From Capsaspora owczarzaki ATCC 30864 (taxonomy: Eukaryota; Opisthokonta; Filasterea): 64,000 nucleotides of DNA. This document shows, piece by piece, positions 22,991 through 35,321 of this stretch. The DNA lies in contig NW_011887294.1 in NCBI RefSeq assembly GCF_000151315.2, positions 378,266 to 442,265 on the forward strand, written 5' to 3'. The translations under genes were made by a program, and so were the position numbers. The stretch's first letter is position 1; the number at the start of each line of letters is the position of its first letter. Under the pieces are notes generated by a model. That model did no database searches, was not told where the DNA came from, and worked only from the letters and a program-made list of their open reading frames with translations.

Positions 22991-25900
22991 ATGACACACG
23001 AGATCACAGCACCTGTACTCAGCAAAGCCAGCGTCGGGGATAAGCGTCGCGAGGCCCGGCGGCGCAATCACGCCAAGTACAACGCCAAGCGATACGCCAT
23101 GTTCTCGCACCTCGACATCCACAAGCCGGCCGTTGCCAAGCTGAACGAGCTCAAAGCCTCGCACGGATTGAGCTCGGTCAGCGAGGTCATCTGGCGGCTC
23201 ATTCAGGTGGCCGAGAGTGACGCTGGTCAATCGTTTGCACGGTGAGTAGTTTTTTTTTTTTTTTTTTGCTAATTTGGCATCATGCTTTGCAAGCCCGTTT
23301 TATCCCCCCCGCCGTTTTTTTTCTCTCCGCCCCTTTCGCCACCTCCTCGTGACACACGCCACCTGTTGGAAATGCTGTACACAAAAAGAAAGGAAAGGGG
23401 GCTGCAACACTTGCGAGGGTATCAACGCGAAGGGAGAATTATTTTCATTTTGGGGCGTTTTCGTTTATTGTTCCGATGGAGGCAAAAAAAAAAAAAAAAA
23501 AAAAAAAAAGCGAACCCAGTTGTCCCGGAATGTCACATTGCTTTGCTTTGGACCTCATTTCGCGCTTCTTGTGGGCACACGCAGTCAAACTGGTCTCCAC
23601 GCGTCTGCCACCCTTTCCCCTTCTCTCTCTCGTCTCTCTCCTTCCCTCCCCACCCCTCGGCTCCCTCCGTGCATCCATCGAGCACGAGCACATGACGAAG
23701 GTCTTTCCATTTTTTTTCTGTTTTTTCCACAACCGGGCAAAACCGGGTGAAAGCCGATAAAAAAAAAAAAAACCTCATCATTTTCAATGAGGAATCAGCT
23801 TCTCCCCCTGCTTAATTAGAGCAGTTGCGTCTTCGTCCCGCCGCCGTCTTTTTTTTTTTTCTTTTTTTTTTTCTAATAATCGTTTCGGCCCCTCCTCCTT
23901 CTTTTTCGGTTGTGCGGTTTTCAAGAGCTGTCGAGGACACACAATGCTGTTGAGATGCACAAACCCCCTTATCATGGTCCTCAACAATCTCGCCTCAACA
24001 ATCTTGTGCAAAACGCCGCCACCTCCGCTTTTTTTTTTTTTTTGTTCCTTCTGTTCGGGTGTTGGTGCAAAAAAATGTGTCGACATGGCTTCTTTTGTGA
24101 TTCTACCCCCGTTTTGAGTTCTGCTGCTCTTGCGCACTGGGGTTGCCATGCGGAAACGCGGTTGATCTTTGTTGGGGCAAGGTTGCTTTTGTTTGTTGGC
24201 AACTCTGCGAAAAATGTTAAAAATGTAAAACAACAAAAAACAAAAAGCTGAAAAGGTGATCTCGGTTGAGATTCGACCAAGTGGTGTCGCGCAGTATCAA
24301 CACGTTGCTTGGGTGGGGGCAACTCTTGATCCATAGACACCTGGGGCATGGCCAAGCACCTCACAACTCGCAGTGAGACCGCAAAATGCACAAACCTCAT
24401 GTTTATTATTTCTTTTCTTTGCGCAACCGATCGTGTCGTCAACAACCGCTGTTTCATACGGGAGGCTTGCCCGTTCTCTCGCCTTCCTCCCACCCCATCC
24501 ATGTCATTCCACGTTCTGCCCTTTCCCCCCTTCCTAAGTCTCTTGTTGGCGTGCACTGCACCGTCCGCCTTTTGAGCAAGGAAGGTGGAATACGCAACGT
24601 GATGGCAAGATTTTACATTTTTATTTTTATTATTTTTTATTTATTATTTATTATTTTTATCTTTTGGCAATCAAGCATATCGCGCCACAATGACGCCTCG
24701 CAGCTGACACACACATACAAACACCACACGATGATCACGCGGCGACGATGCTTTTGCCTCGTTCTCCCACTGCACACGCGGCCCATACGCTGCGTGGCTT
24801 TGTGTTTCTCATCCTGGGGATTTCCAGCATTTGATTTGTGGGCGGAGATTGATTTGTTGTCAATCACAATTCGATTTTTCAAAAAAAAAAAAAAAAAAGT
24901 TCCGTTGACTTTTTTTCATTCTATCGCTCATTTGGCGCTATCTCGACGGAGTGCCATATCATTTGAGGGGTGGTGTGATAGTGCTGCATTTGAGTGTTCT
25001 ACGCTCTTTTGCTTCATCCCCTTTGTGATGCGAGCTTTGCTTTATTTTCGACTTTTTATTTTTTGACCACATCAGCGCGAACAAAGGCTCGTTAATTGAG
25101 TTGTTCCGTTTTATTCTATTTACCTTTGGTATCGCCGCCCCCTATTTTTGCAATGATTGTCGACGCGAACAATGCGCGAAAGGCATGTTTTACGAGTCTT
25201 TTGTCTTTTTTTTTTTTTTTTTTTTTTCCCTCTCGATTACGAGCCTTATCGACAAAAGCAAACAAAGCAAACAATCAAAAAATGCTGTCGTGAACAACGT
25301 ATTGCAAGTCGAGGGTTCGGTTTCCCCATACTTTAATACTTTGTGGCGTCATTTTGGCGCAAATTGAACGGAAAATTGGAGAATTCGTTTTTTGATTATT
25401 TATACAGCAAACGTGCTTTTTCGCGATTTTAGCGTCATTTTCGAGTGTTTTCGTTTTTCGTTTTCGGCGACGCCAAACAAAGGGCGTGGTTGTGTGTGTG
25501 TTTTAATTTTGTTTATTTATTTTTAGCACTCGGTGGTTGATGCGGCACCTCATTATCTCCACAAACAAACAAAAACACGCGTGCTGCTGTTTTGACTTTG
25601 CGCTCACCCAACAACAACAACAACCTTCTTGTTTTTTTTGTGTAACGACAGAGCCTGCACAACCCCGCTGGCAGAGCTGACTGGCTCGGACGCCCAGCCA
25701 CCTGCGCAGGACCCCGCCCACCACAACACGCTGACACTGACCGGAATGCGCGTCCGACGCATTTCGTCCACGTCGTCGTCTGTTTCGCCGTTTGTCGGCT
25801 CGCCCAGCCTCGGCCAGCAGTCCATGATGGCCGTGCTGAGCCCTGCTCCCCGCACGCTCTCGCCCGCGATGGTGCCAATTGCGGCCGTCCCGCCGTCGCC

Positions 25901-26576
25901 CCCGGCGTCGGACATTAGCCGTCTCAGCGACGACGACGAAGCCAAGCACTCGCCCGCCCTCCCCATTGCCAAGGTCGACCACAACGACGACGAGGATGAC
26001 GATGACGACGATGAAGACGCGACGGACGACGAGGGCGAGGGCTTTGCCGCTGCTTCCCAGCTCGCTTCGCTCGAGTTCCAAATTGCCCATCGCTTGCAAC
26101 AAAAGCAGAACGACGCTGCACGACCACAGTCACCACCGCAGCAACTGCAGCAACTGCAGCTGCAGCAGCAGCAGCTTCAACAGCTTCAACTGCAAGCCGT
26201 TCAGCCCAACCCGGCTCTCTCGCCCGTCCTCCAGGCCACTGCCATCCCCGCGCAGCAATCACAATCACAACAACAACAACAGCCACAGCAACAGATGCGC
26301 CCCGTCCAGATCCAACTACAGCCTCAACAATTGCAGCAACATCAGCTCCAGCAACTGCAGCAGCAGCAACAACACATGCAGCCGCAGTTCCTTGCACAGC
26401 AACACCAACTCGTGCAAATGCAGCCGCAGCAAATGCAGCAACTCATGCAGCCGCAAATTGTGTTCATGTCGCAGCCCATGCCGCACATGCAACTGGCCCA
26501 AATGCAGCCATCACCAGTCTTCCCGACCATGATGATGCAGCCAATCCAACTCGTTCAGCAGCGTCAGCTCGCATAA
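22991..26576 (+). CDS. Glutamine-rich protein with possible ribbon-helix-helix segment
   Basis: Two exons, 22991-23241 and 25652-26576, joined in matching phase (CG|A) to give 391 residues. Donor GTGAGT and a pyrimidine-rich acceptor are good, but the 2410-bp intron is the longest in the window and could hide another exon. Residues ~18-35 are strongly basic (DKRREARRRNHAKYNAKR). The next 40 residues have a strand-helix-turn-helix rhythm (FSHLDI, then HKPAVAKLNELKASHG, then SSVSEVIWRLIQVAE) like prokaryotic ribbon-helix-helix DNA-binding domains. The rest has a Ser/Pro region, an acidic D/E run (~residue 200) and a long Gln/Met-rich C-terminus like transcriptional activation domains. A DNA-binding transcription regulator is an inference; I recognise no family. 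Confidence 0.68.
23242..25651 (+). other. Long intron of the Q-rich gene
   Basis: 2410 bp with many T and A runs (for example A26 at 23484-23509 and T runs near 23251 and 25210). I find no convincing internal exon, though the length is atypical for this window and two separate transcription units cannot be excluded. Confidence 0.5.
26100..26500 (+). repeat. CAG/CAA-rich coding repeat region
   Basis: Imperfect CAG, CAA, CTG and ATG codon repeats coding for Gln, Leu and Met clusters in the C-terminal half of the Q-rich protein. Confidence 0.85.
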
Positions 26577-27352
26577 CGCTGTGGTACTTGTTCTACCCGT
26601 TTTTTGCTTTTTATGAAAAGCATTCTATTTTGTTTCAAGGGTCGAATCTGGACGTCCTTGTGTTTGTAATTCTGCTCCCCCCCCCCCACAATCATTTTAT
26701 CCGCGTACATATTACTTCTGTTTTGCCATTTTCCTTTGTGTACTTTCTCTTTGCAAAGTATTTAGAAATTCTGCAAATACAACTTTACTAGTCAACCATG
26801 AGCATGTCAGTTTGGAAGAATGAGGTTGCAAATGCGGAAGGGCCTTGTTCAAGTCGATGCAAGTCGCCCGTGGGCCCTGTGACGAAGCTATATTATAGAA
26901 TAGTGGGCACTGTTTCTTTTGGAGTTGTCAAGATAAGCGACAAACGCAAACGCAAACGCAGCGCCTCCGAGTTTTTGAGTTTTCAGGAAAATGGTGATGC
27001 TTGGCAAATCGCAAACCGCCTGTGAGCAGCCTACAGCCACCAAAGCAAGAGTTTGCACAATGAACGCAACATGTGTATTTACTTTCCCGACGCAACCCAC
27101 CAAGATTCCGAGATGACCATCCTCGGCGATTCACAATCAGGCCAAATAAAATTACCATCCCAGCCGCTCTCGCCCACTGTATCTCGCCCACCGTCTCTCT
27201 TTCAATCTCGCTCACTGCCTCTCGCTTGTCTCGTGCAATAACCTCCACGGTGAACAAATCCAAGATGCTCAGTCTTACTTTGTTCTTTCTGCTTTCTGCT
27301 TTCTTCTTTCTTTTTCTTTTCTTCTTCTTCTTCTTTCTCGCTTGCAGGCATC
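26577..27352. promoter_or_regulatory. Upstream region of RME-8 with probable 5' UTR intron end
   Basis: 776 bp between tandem genes. A very long T/C tract (27268-27345) ends in GCAG at 27344-27347, only five bases before the RME-8 ATG. This is a textbook splice acceptor, so a 5' UTR intron is likely. No other gene is seen. Confidence 0.5.
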
Positions 27353-30300
27353 ATGAGCAGCGCCGCGAATCCGAGCGTGGAGCCCGTTGCTCGGTACTAC
27401 ACGACCAAGCACAGCTGGCGTGGCAAGTACAAGCGCATGATGGCGATCGGCCTCAAGGGCATCCAGACCATCAACCCGACGAGCTGGGAAGTCACCAACA
27501 CTTGGCCCTACGGCGAGGACGTCACCGACATTATGCCGTCCTCCAAGACCCCCAACGAGTTTACTCTCGCCACCAACAAGGGTCAGTTTCCTGCCTCCCC
27601 CCGTCCACCCGCGCTTTCCGTCCTTCAACACACCGGCTAATAGTCAATCCAGCCAAACAGAAAAAAAAAAAAAAAAAAATAGTCACAGGTTGAATTGATT
27701 TTTTTTTTTTTTTGGTTCGTATCGGCGGTGATGCAGCGCTCGCTGTTTTGAGGGAGAGAGTGTGTGTGTTCATGTGTCAATGTACGCCGTTCCGCGCGTT
27801 GTTCGTGCTGCGCATCGCAGTCGTCATCGTCGCTTTGGCGCTGCAATCGCTGCTGCAATGCGTGATCGCAGGAAGATTTGGGCTTTTTTTTTTTTTTTTT
27901 TTTTTGGCCAATTTCCCCAATTTTCCCCTTCTCCTTTCAACGCTTCAGCTCGAACGTCCCGACAGCACAACCGTTTGCGCATGCATCACCAGCGACTTTG
28001 GCATGCTATCGACACTGCCTCGGCAGCGAGATGCATCGCAGAACCCGACGGAGCACAGCCGGCGATTGCGTCCAAAAAGTCATTTTTCACAGATCTTTTT
28101 TTTTTCCTTTTTTTTTTTTTTTTTTTTTTTTTTCACTGAAGCGATGGTGACCAAAGTGCCGTTTTGTTTTCCAATTCTCAGACCATCATCCACAAAAGAC
28201 CAAACCTTCGTTCCACTTTTGACTAACTACGCACTTTTTTTTGTGTGTGTCATCTTTTGTTTTTTTGAAAACACATCCCCCTCTACCAACAGGCAAAAAG
28301 AACTTGACATTCTCGTGCGAAAATCGCGTCGATCTGCTCACAGATGCGAATCTGCACCGACCGTCGTTTGGCGGGAGTGCGACAAAAAAGAAGGGCGCGC
28401 AGGTGTACGGCATTCCATACCGCGCGAGAAAGGCGCACTGGAGCGAGCAGCGCATCGAGACGCTGCTGTGCGTTGGACCAGCTGGCCTGGCCCAGCTCGA
28501 TCCGCGGAACGAGCAGCTGCTCTGCATCTACCTCTACAAGGACATTGAGGCCATCATCCCAGTGTCGGACTACCCCGGTGGCTTTGCCATCCAATACAAC
28601 GGCTTTAGCCGCCTGCACGTATTTGCCGTCGAAAAGCGCGACGATCTGTTCAAGTCGCTCTCCGAGCATGCCAACACGTACATTGGCCTCGTTTTGCGGG
28701 CCAGCAAGGACAAGACCATCACCATGAACGACTTTACGCTCAAGCGTCTGGGCCGTTTTGGCGACGACGAGTCCATCACGTCAATGGCCGAATTTATCGT
28801 GCAAAAGGAGACGCCTCGGCACCAAGACCCCATCGGTCGCATTCTGTGCTTGACCGAGCGCTGTCTGCTCGAGCGTGATCCCGGAACGTACAACATTGTG
28901 ACGCTGCGCTCGCTGCTCGACGTTTTCGCCCTCATTCGCCACCAGGAAGACATTCAGCGTTTCACCGTCGAGTACAAGAACGGCGATCGTCGCTCGTACA
29001 TTTCCACCGAGCGCGACTCGCTCCTGGCCACCGTGCTTGACGGCGTTCGCGCCTGTGGCAACCGCGATGCCTACATTCGTCTCGTGCCCACCTCGCGCCC
29101 AACGCGTGTTGGCTCCCTGTACATTCCCGTCGAAGAGAATGTCGAGACGGTGTACTTGCGGCTGATTGCACAGCACGAGTCGGTTGGCAGCGGCATGTCG
29201 TTTGCCGACGCCATTGTTGCGTTCAACACGAACGTTGACTATTCTGGTCTGCATCATGCCGAGACCAAGGACCAGCTCTTTGCCGTCAACAAGGAGCAGC
29301 TCATCACTGCGGCCATGACGGCACTCCTCAGCTACACGTTTGACGAGCGTGCTCGTGCCTCCTCCAGCATTGGTGGCTCTGGCAGCTCGGCCATTGTGCC
29401 CTCGTCTGGTGCTTCCACTCCGTCTCCGGCTCCCTCTGCTGCGGACACCCAGCCCACGTCCTCGGCTCTGGCTGTCGCCGGCACCGTCCAGTCTGCTTCG
29501 GCGCTCGTCCAGCAAGCGATTGGCACGTCCCGCGCTGCCGCTGCCGTCGCGTCAGAAACCTTCCTCGCTCTCCGTCGCCTGTTTGCCTCCAAGGCAGGCT
29601 TTGAGGCGTTCACACAGGTGCCCTCCTTCCGCGAGAAGGTCGGTCGCCGCGTGGTCGAGGCCCTGCGCAGCCACGACGAGGGCGTTCAGTACGCCGCCAT
29701 CGACATGCTGAGCGCGCTGATGCAGCCCATGCACGACAACTATGATCTTGGCATGGAGCAGACCAACAAGGGCGCGCTCTTGACTTCCAAGGACTTTTGC
29801 GGCCGTCTTGCCGATCTGCTCGGCCGTCACGCCATCGCCGGCACCGGCGCCCTTGTCGTCTGCTCTCTGCTCGACTTTTTCACCTTTGCCTTGTGCGCCC
29901 CGTACTCGGAAACGACGGACGCCGAGCAGTTTGACCGCACGCTCGAGCTCATTGCCGGCCTCGGCCGCCGTCTCTTCAAGCTCTTCCTCCACCCTTCGAT
30001 GGCCATTGTCAAGGGTGCCGGCATGGTCATGAAGGCCATCATCGAGGAGGGCACGCCCGAAATCTCGGCCAAGATGCAGCAACTTGCGCTGGCAGAGTGC
30101 TCCCTGCTCAAGCACCTGCACACCTCCATGTTCACCACCTCGCTCGACACCCGTCTTCTCGCCCATCGCGAGCTGAGCCGCAACCTTGTCGGCCTGTGGA
30201 CGGCCGAGAACGAAGACGCCAAGCTCCTGGTCAAGCGCATGCTCCCGGCCGGCTTGCTCACCTACCTCGACTCAAAGGATCCCCCGCCAAAGGAGGAGAT

Positions 30301-33300
30301 TGTCAAGCTCCAGGTCAAGGACAACCTCAAATCCGCCCAGAGCCTCATGAAGGCTCCCTCCGAACTCCAGGTTCTCCTTCGCCACTGGCGCACGCGCATC
30401 GGCATTGCAGCCAAGCCCGAAACGCAGCAAAAGCCCATCGTGCTGCGTCGTCGCCGCCAGCATGTCAAGGTGCAGCGCAACTGGCCCCTCCTCTACTACC
30501 AACTCAAGCAGGACCATTCGCGTCCGGATCTCATTTGGAACCACAAGACGCGCGAAGAGCTGCGCGAGGCTTGCGAGGCCGAGCTCCGCGCCTTCAACAT
30601 TGACAAGGATCTCGGCGGCCTCCAGGTCGTGTCGTGGAACTTTATCGAGTTTGAGGTCCGCTACGAGTCGCTCAACGACGAGCTCAAGATTGGCGACCAC
30701 TATGTTCGCCTGCTTCTCGAACAGGGCACCAATGGCAAGGTGGATATTCACGATCCGCCAATCTTCTTTAACGATCTCTACCACCGTTTCCTGCTCGCCA
30801 CCACCCTCAACATGAAGGTCCTCTGCCTCCAAGCGCTCGCCATCGTGTACAACCAGTGCTCGGAGGAAATTGGCACCTTCAACGATACTCCCTACATTGT
30901 CGGCATGCTCCAGAGTGCCACCTCCCGCCACGAGCGCGATCGACTGGTCGTCTTCCTCGAAAAGCTGCTCCGCGTCAAGACCAATGTCAAGCTCTTCCTC
31001 GACGTCAACGGCGTGCGCAGCCTGGTCGATCTGCTGACCCTGTGCCACCTTCACACCGAGCGCGCCGTGACGCCGCTTCAGTCGAACGTGCTCGAGTCTG
31101 GCAGCGACATGCAACGTGACAGCGAGAAGGAGTGGTACTATTCGCTCTCGGTCGCCTCCGCCACGGCTGCGAGCGACGATCGCCAGGGACCGTTTGGCTT
31201 TGACGAGCTCCGCGAAAAGTACAAGACCAACGTCATCACCAACACGACTCGCTGCTGGGCCCAGGGCATGGACGGCTGGCGCAAGCTGCAGGACATTTCA
31301 CAGCTCAAGTGGATGCTCGTCTACACCGAGCCCGGTGCGTTCAACGAGACCCAACTGGCTGTCCACATTCTCAACATTCTCAACCGTATCTGCGAGTTTT
31401 ACCCTTCGCGCGACGAGGACGGCGCCATCATTCGCCCCCTCCCCCGCGCCAAGCGCCTCCTTTCCGAACCCTCCTGCCTGCCCCACATTGTCAACGTCTT
31501 GCTCACCTTCGATCCCACCTTGGTCGAAAAAGTCGCGCTGCTGCTCAACAGCATCATGGCGGACAACCCTGTCATGCCCAAGCTCTACCTCACCGGCGCC
31601 TTCTTCTTTGCCCTCATGTACACTGGTTCGAACGTTTTGCCCATTTCCCGTTTCCTGGCCGACTACCACACCAAGCAGGCCTTCCGTCCCGAGGATGGCT
31701 CTGGCACACACGAAATCACCCGTCGCTCCATTCTCGGCACGACCCTCCCCGAGGCCATGGTGTGCTTCCTTGAAAACCACGGCGCTGAAAAGTTCTCTGA
31801 AATCTTCCTCGGCGAGTTTGACACGCCCGAAACGATCTGGAACGCCGAGATGCGCCGCTTGATGATTGAAAAGATTGCCCTCCACTTGGCCGAGTTCTCG
31901 CCTCGTCTCATGAGCAACACGCGCGCCCTCTACCAGTACGCCCCGACCCCTGCCATCCAGTTCCCCCAACTCGAGAACGAGCTCTTCTGCAACGTCTACT
32001 ACCTGCGCCACCTCTGCGACCTTGGTCGCTTCGACAACTGGCCCATCGGCACGCCGATCGAACTCCTCAAGGACTGTCTCGACGCGTGGCGCCTCGAGGT
32101 CGACAAGAAGCCGCCCACCATCACTGCCGACGACGCGCTTTCCGTGCTTGGTCTTGATCCCACCAAGCCCATCGATGACAACCAAGTCCGCAAGTCCTAC
32201 TTCCGCCTTGCCGCCAAGTACCACCCCGACAAAAACCCCGAAGGTCGCGAAATGTTTGAAAAGGTCCTCAAGGCCTACGAGTTCCTCGGCACCAAGGCTG
32301 CTCGCGTCAACGGCCCCGACCCAGCGCGCATTTCCCTCCTCCTCCAGGCACAGTCCATCATTTTCCATCGCTACGCCGACATTGTTCGCCCCTACAAGTA
32401 TGCTGGCTATCCCCTGCTCATCCGCACCATCGATCTCGAGATTACCGACGACGCCCTCTTCAGCAAGTCCAACGTCCTCCTGCCCCACGCCGCCGAGCTC
32501 GCCTTCCACACCATCAACGTGTCTGCCCTCAACACGGAAGAGCTCCGTCGCGAAGGTGGCCTCGACACGCTGGCCCAGGCCCTCTCGCGCTGTGTCAGCA
32601 TGGTTCAGCCCAGCACCAGCCCGAAGGAAATGCCAGTGCAAGTGTGCCGCAACGTCATCCGCTGCTTCTCGTCGGCCGCAACCTTTGAGCAGTCGCGCGA
32701 GCGCTTGCGGGCCATCCCCACCGTTGTTCCCGATGTCTGCCGCTGCCTGTACTTTAAGGGCGCTCCTCTGCTCACCCTGGCTGCCATCGAGTGCGTGAGC
32801 CAGCTCGCCCTCGATGCCACCATTCAAAACCAGCTGTTGGATGTGGGCGGTGCGCTCTGGCATCTGCTCTCGTTCATTTTCAACTACGATTTTACCTTGG
32901 ACGAGTCTGGCGTCCAGGCGTCTGCCGAGTCCAATCAGCAGGAGGTTGCCAACACGCTTGCCAAGTCCTCTGTGCGCGCGCTCGCGCGACTGGGTGGATA
33001 CACCCATGGCGAGAACGCCACCCCGCGCAACCCTCGCGTCCAGGCGGCGCTGTCCACCCTCATCACGGCCCCGCTCGCGCGCAAGATGGGCAAGGACGAG
33101 GTGCCCCTGGAAGTGCTCAAGGCGCTCACCAGCAACTCGGAGACGGCCTACTTTATCTGGAACAATGGCACTCGCGCGGAACTGATGGACTTTGTCGAGC
33201 GCCAGGCTCAATCTGTCGTCAAAACGGGCGACCACGATCGCACTCTGGGCGCCTCGTTTGTGTTTTCCGACTTGCGCGACGAGCTCAAGGTTGGCGACGT

Positions 33301-34981
33301 CTACCTTCGTGTTTACATTGCGCAACCGACCACCGTCCTCGAAGATACGACCGCCTTCATGAAGGAGTTGCTTGGCTTCCTGGCGCACCGTCGTGTACTG
33401 ATTGGCACCCCGGCGCCCGGCGCCCCGCCACAGTTGGACGAGCACGGCAACCCGCGACCCGCGCTGGATCCTGCCATGCAAAAGACCATTCTCAACCACT
33501 GCCGTCTTGCGCTTGACGCGATGCGCGTGTGCATTGTCAACAACCAGGGTGCCGAGAAGCAGACGCTCGCGCATTACGATCTCTTGTTCAGCTTCTTCCG
33601 TCTGGTCGAAGATCCCGAGGTGCAGCGTGCTGCCCTGTTGCTGGTGGGTGCGATTGTCGCCAACAAGGATTGCGTCACTGCCATCTCCGAGGCGAACGTG
33701 CTTGTCGACCTCGTCCTGCTCTTCGAGTTCCTCCCCGGCTGCCACGAGTCCATTCTCACCACGCTGCACGCCCTGGCGTCCAAGCCCAAGATTGTTGCCG
33801 ACTGCATCACACGCTGCGTGGTCATTCACTTGCTGCACATCTTTAGCTCCTCCAAGCGCGGCTCGGCTCGCGAGGAGGCCGCCAGCGTGATTGTCAAGCT
33901 CGTGTCAGACAAGTTGCACGGCCCCAAGGTCGCCATCATCATCTCCAAGTTCATCCCGGCCATTTTCGTTGAAGCCATGCGTGAAAGCGTCGAGACGGCC
34001 ATCCACATGTTTGAGGGCGTGCACGAAAACCCCGAGCTCATTTGGAATGACGATGCCCGAAACAAGGTCAAGCAATTCCTCGTCACCACCAAGGCCGAAA
34101 TTGTGGCAGAGCAGCTTGCCAACCGCGACTACACTTGGCGTCTTCCCGACGACTTTGAGGTTGTGTACTCGGAGCTGCAAGGCGAGCTGCTTGTCGGCGG
34201 CGTCTATCTCCGCCTCTTCCTCAAGCAGCCATCGTGGGCGCTCCGCAACCCGCGCCAGTTCCTGGTCTCGCTGTTTGACAAGTTCATCCAGTACTCGACT
34301 CGCGGCGGCGCCAGCACGGGTTCGGTCGAGCAATCCATGCTCGACATGCTGTCGCAGTCGATCGTCTACCTGCTCAAGGCCCAGCCCATGCTGTTGGACC
34401 AGGTTGCTGCGGCTGGTCATGTGCCCAAGATTGTCCTGTTGCTCGAGTCCGAGTCGTCAATGGTCGCCAAGGCGGCTGTCGATGTCATCCACGGGCTCGC
34501 CGACGGCCAATCGTGCTGCGACGCCCTCGCGCAAGCGCACGTGCTCAAGGGCCTCATGAAGGTCATGCAACGACTTCGCACATTGTCGGGCATGGGCTGC
34601 GAGAGCGTCAAGAAGCTGATTGAGCACAACAACTGCGAGCGCTCGTGCCTCGTCGTGCAGGCCATCCAAATGGATTTGGTCGGCTTCTTGCTCACCCTTC
34701 TCGGCCCTGGCTTGGAAAACATTGAAGCCGCAGCAGCCATCAAGGCTCAGGTGGTCAAAGCGCTCAAGCAGATGACCACCGACATTACCCACGGCGCCGA
34801 TGTGGAGCAGCTGCTGGCCAAGTCCGAAATCTGGAACGCGTTCAAGGACCAAAAGCACGACCTGTTCATCACCAACACCACCGTTGCTGGCTATCTCACC
34901 GGGCCAGTCACCTCCGTGAAGGGCTACCTCACCGCCGGCCCAGCCAACCCGACCGGCCCACCGCCCACGGACCACGAGTAA
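27353..34981 (+). CDS. DNAJC13: RME-8/DNAJC13, endosomal J-domain protein
   Basis: Exons read as 27353-27581 and 28293-34981; 2305 residues, close to animal RME-8 (~2240). The N-terminal lipid-binding region starts TKHSWRGKYKRMM in exon 1 and continues across a 711-bp intron (KG|KKNLTFSCENR). A GYF-like segment lies near residue 1020-1080 (EWYYSLS...CWAQGMDGWRKLQD). The J domain (~1355-1412) keeps the HPD triad (YHPDKNP). Four IWN repeats are visible: LIWNHKTREE (~824), TIWNAEMRR (~1258), FIWNNGTRAE (~1696) and LIWNDDARNK (~1991). All hallmark parts of the family are present. RME-8 recruits Hsc70 to endosomes for clathrin uncoating and retromer/WASH-dependent sorting. The second exon, nearly 6.7 kb without an intron, is notable. 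Confidence 0.96.
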
Positions 34982-35040
34982 CGTGTCACTGTTCCGGCAC
35001 GCTGCTTACAATTTTTCTTTCCTCCCTTTGTTTGTGAACA

Positions 35041-35077
<37 letters not shown>

Positions 35078-35321
35078 TGTTGACCGATTTGTGATTTTGG
35101 CACGTTGGTTTCTTTGTTTGTTGTTTGTGCATTGTTTGATGTCAAATGTAAAAGTGGCTTCAATACAATTGTTTGTCCCCCCCCCCCGTTATTGATAAAT
35201 TGTCCTTCCGTCTCTCCTTCATTGTCAAAAATAATGTCTGCAAAGCAGTATGTTGTGAATGGATGTGATTAAACAATATATTTTCAAAGTTCAAGGGAGA
35301 TTCAAAGCCGACATTTGTTTT
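34982..35321. other. Convergent 3' region, RME-8/CLIP
   Basis: 340 bp with 29 consecutive T at 35046-35074 and a C run near 35178-35187. It contains the two 3' UTRs; no gene. Confidence 0.6.

Noticed and set aside
31298-33838. 846-codon minus-strand frame
   Set aside because: Antisense of the RME-8 exon, which is conserved in the other strand; it is caused by C-ending codons.
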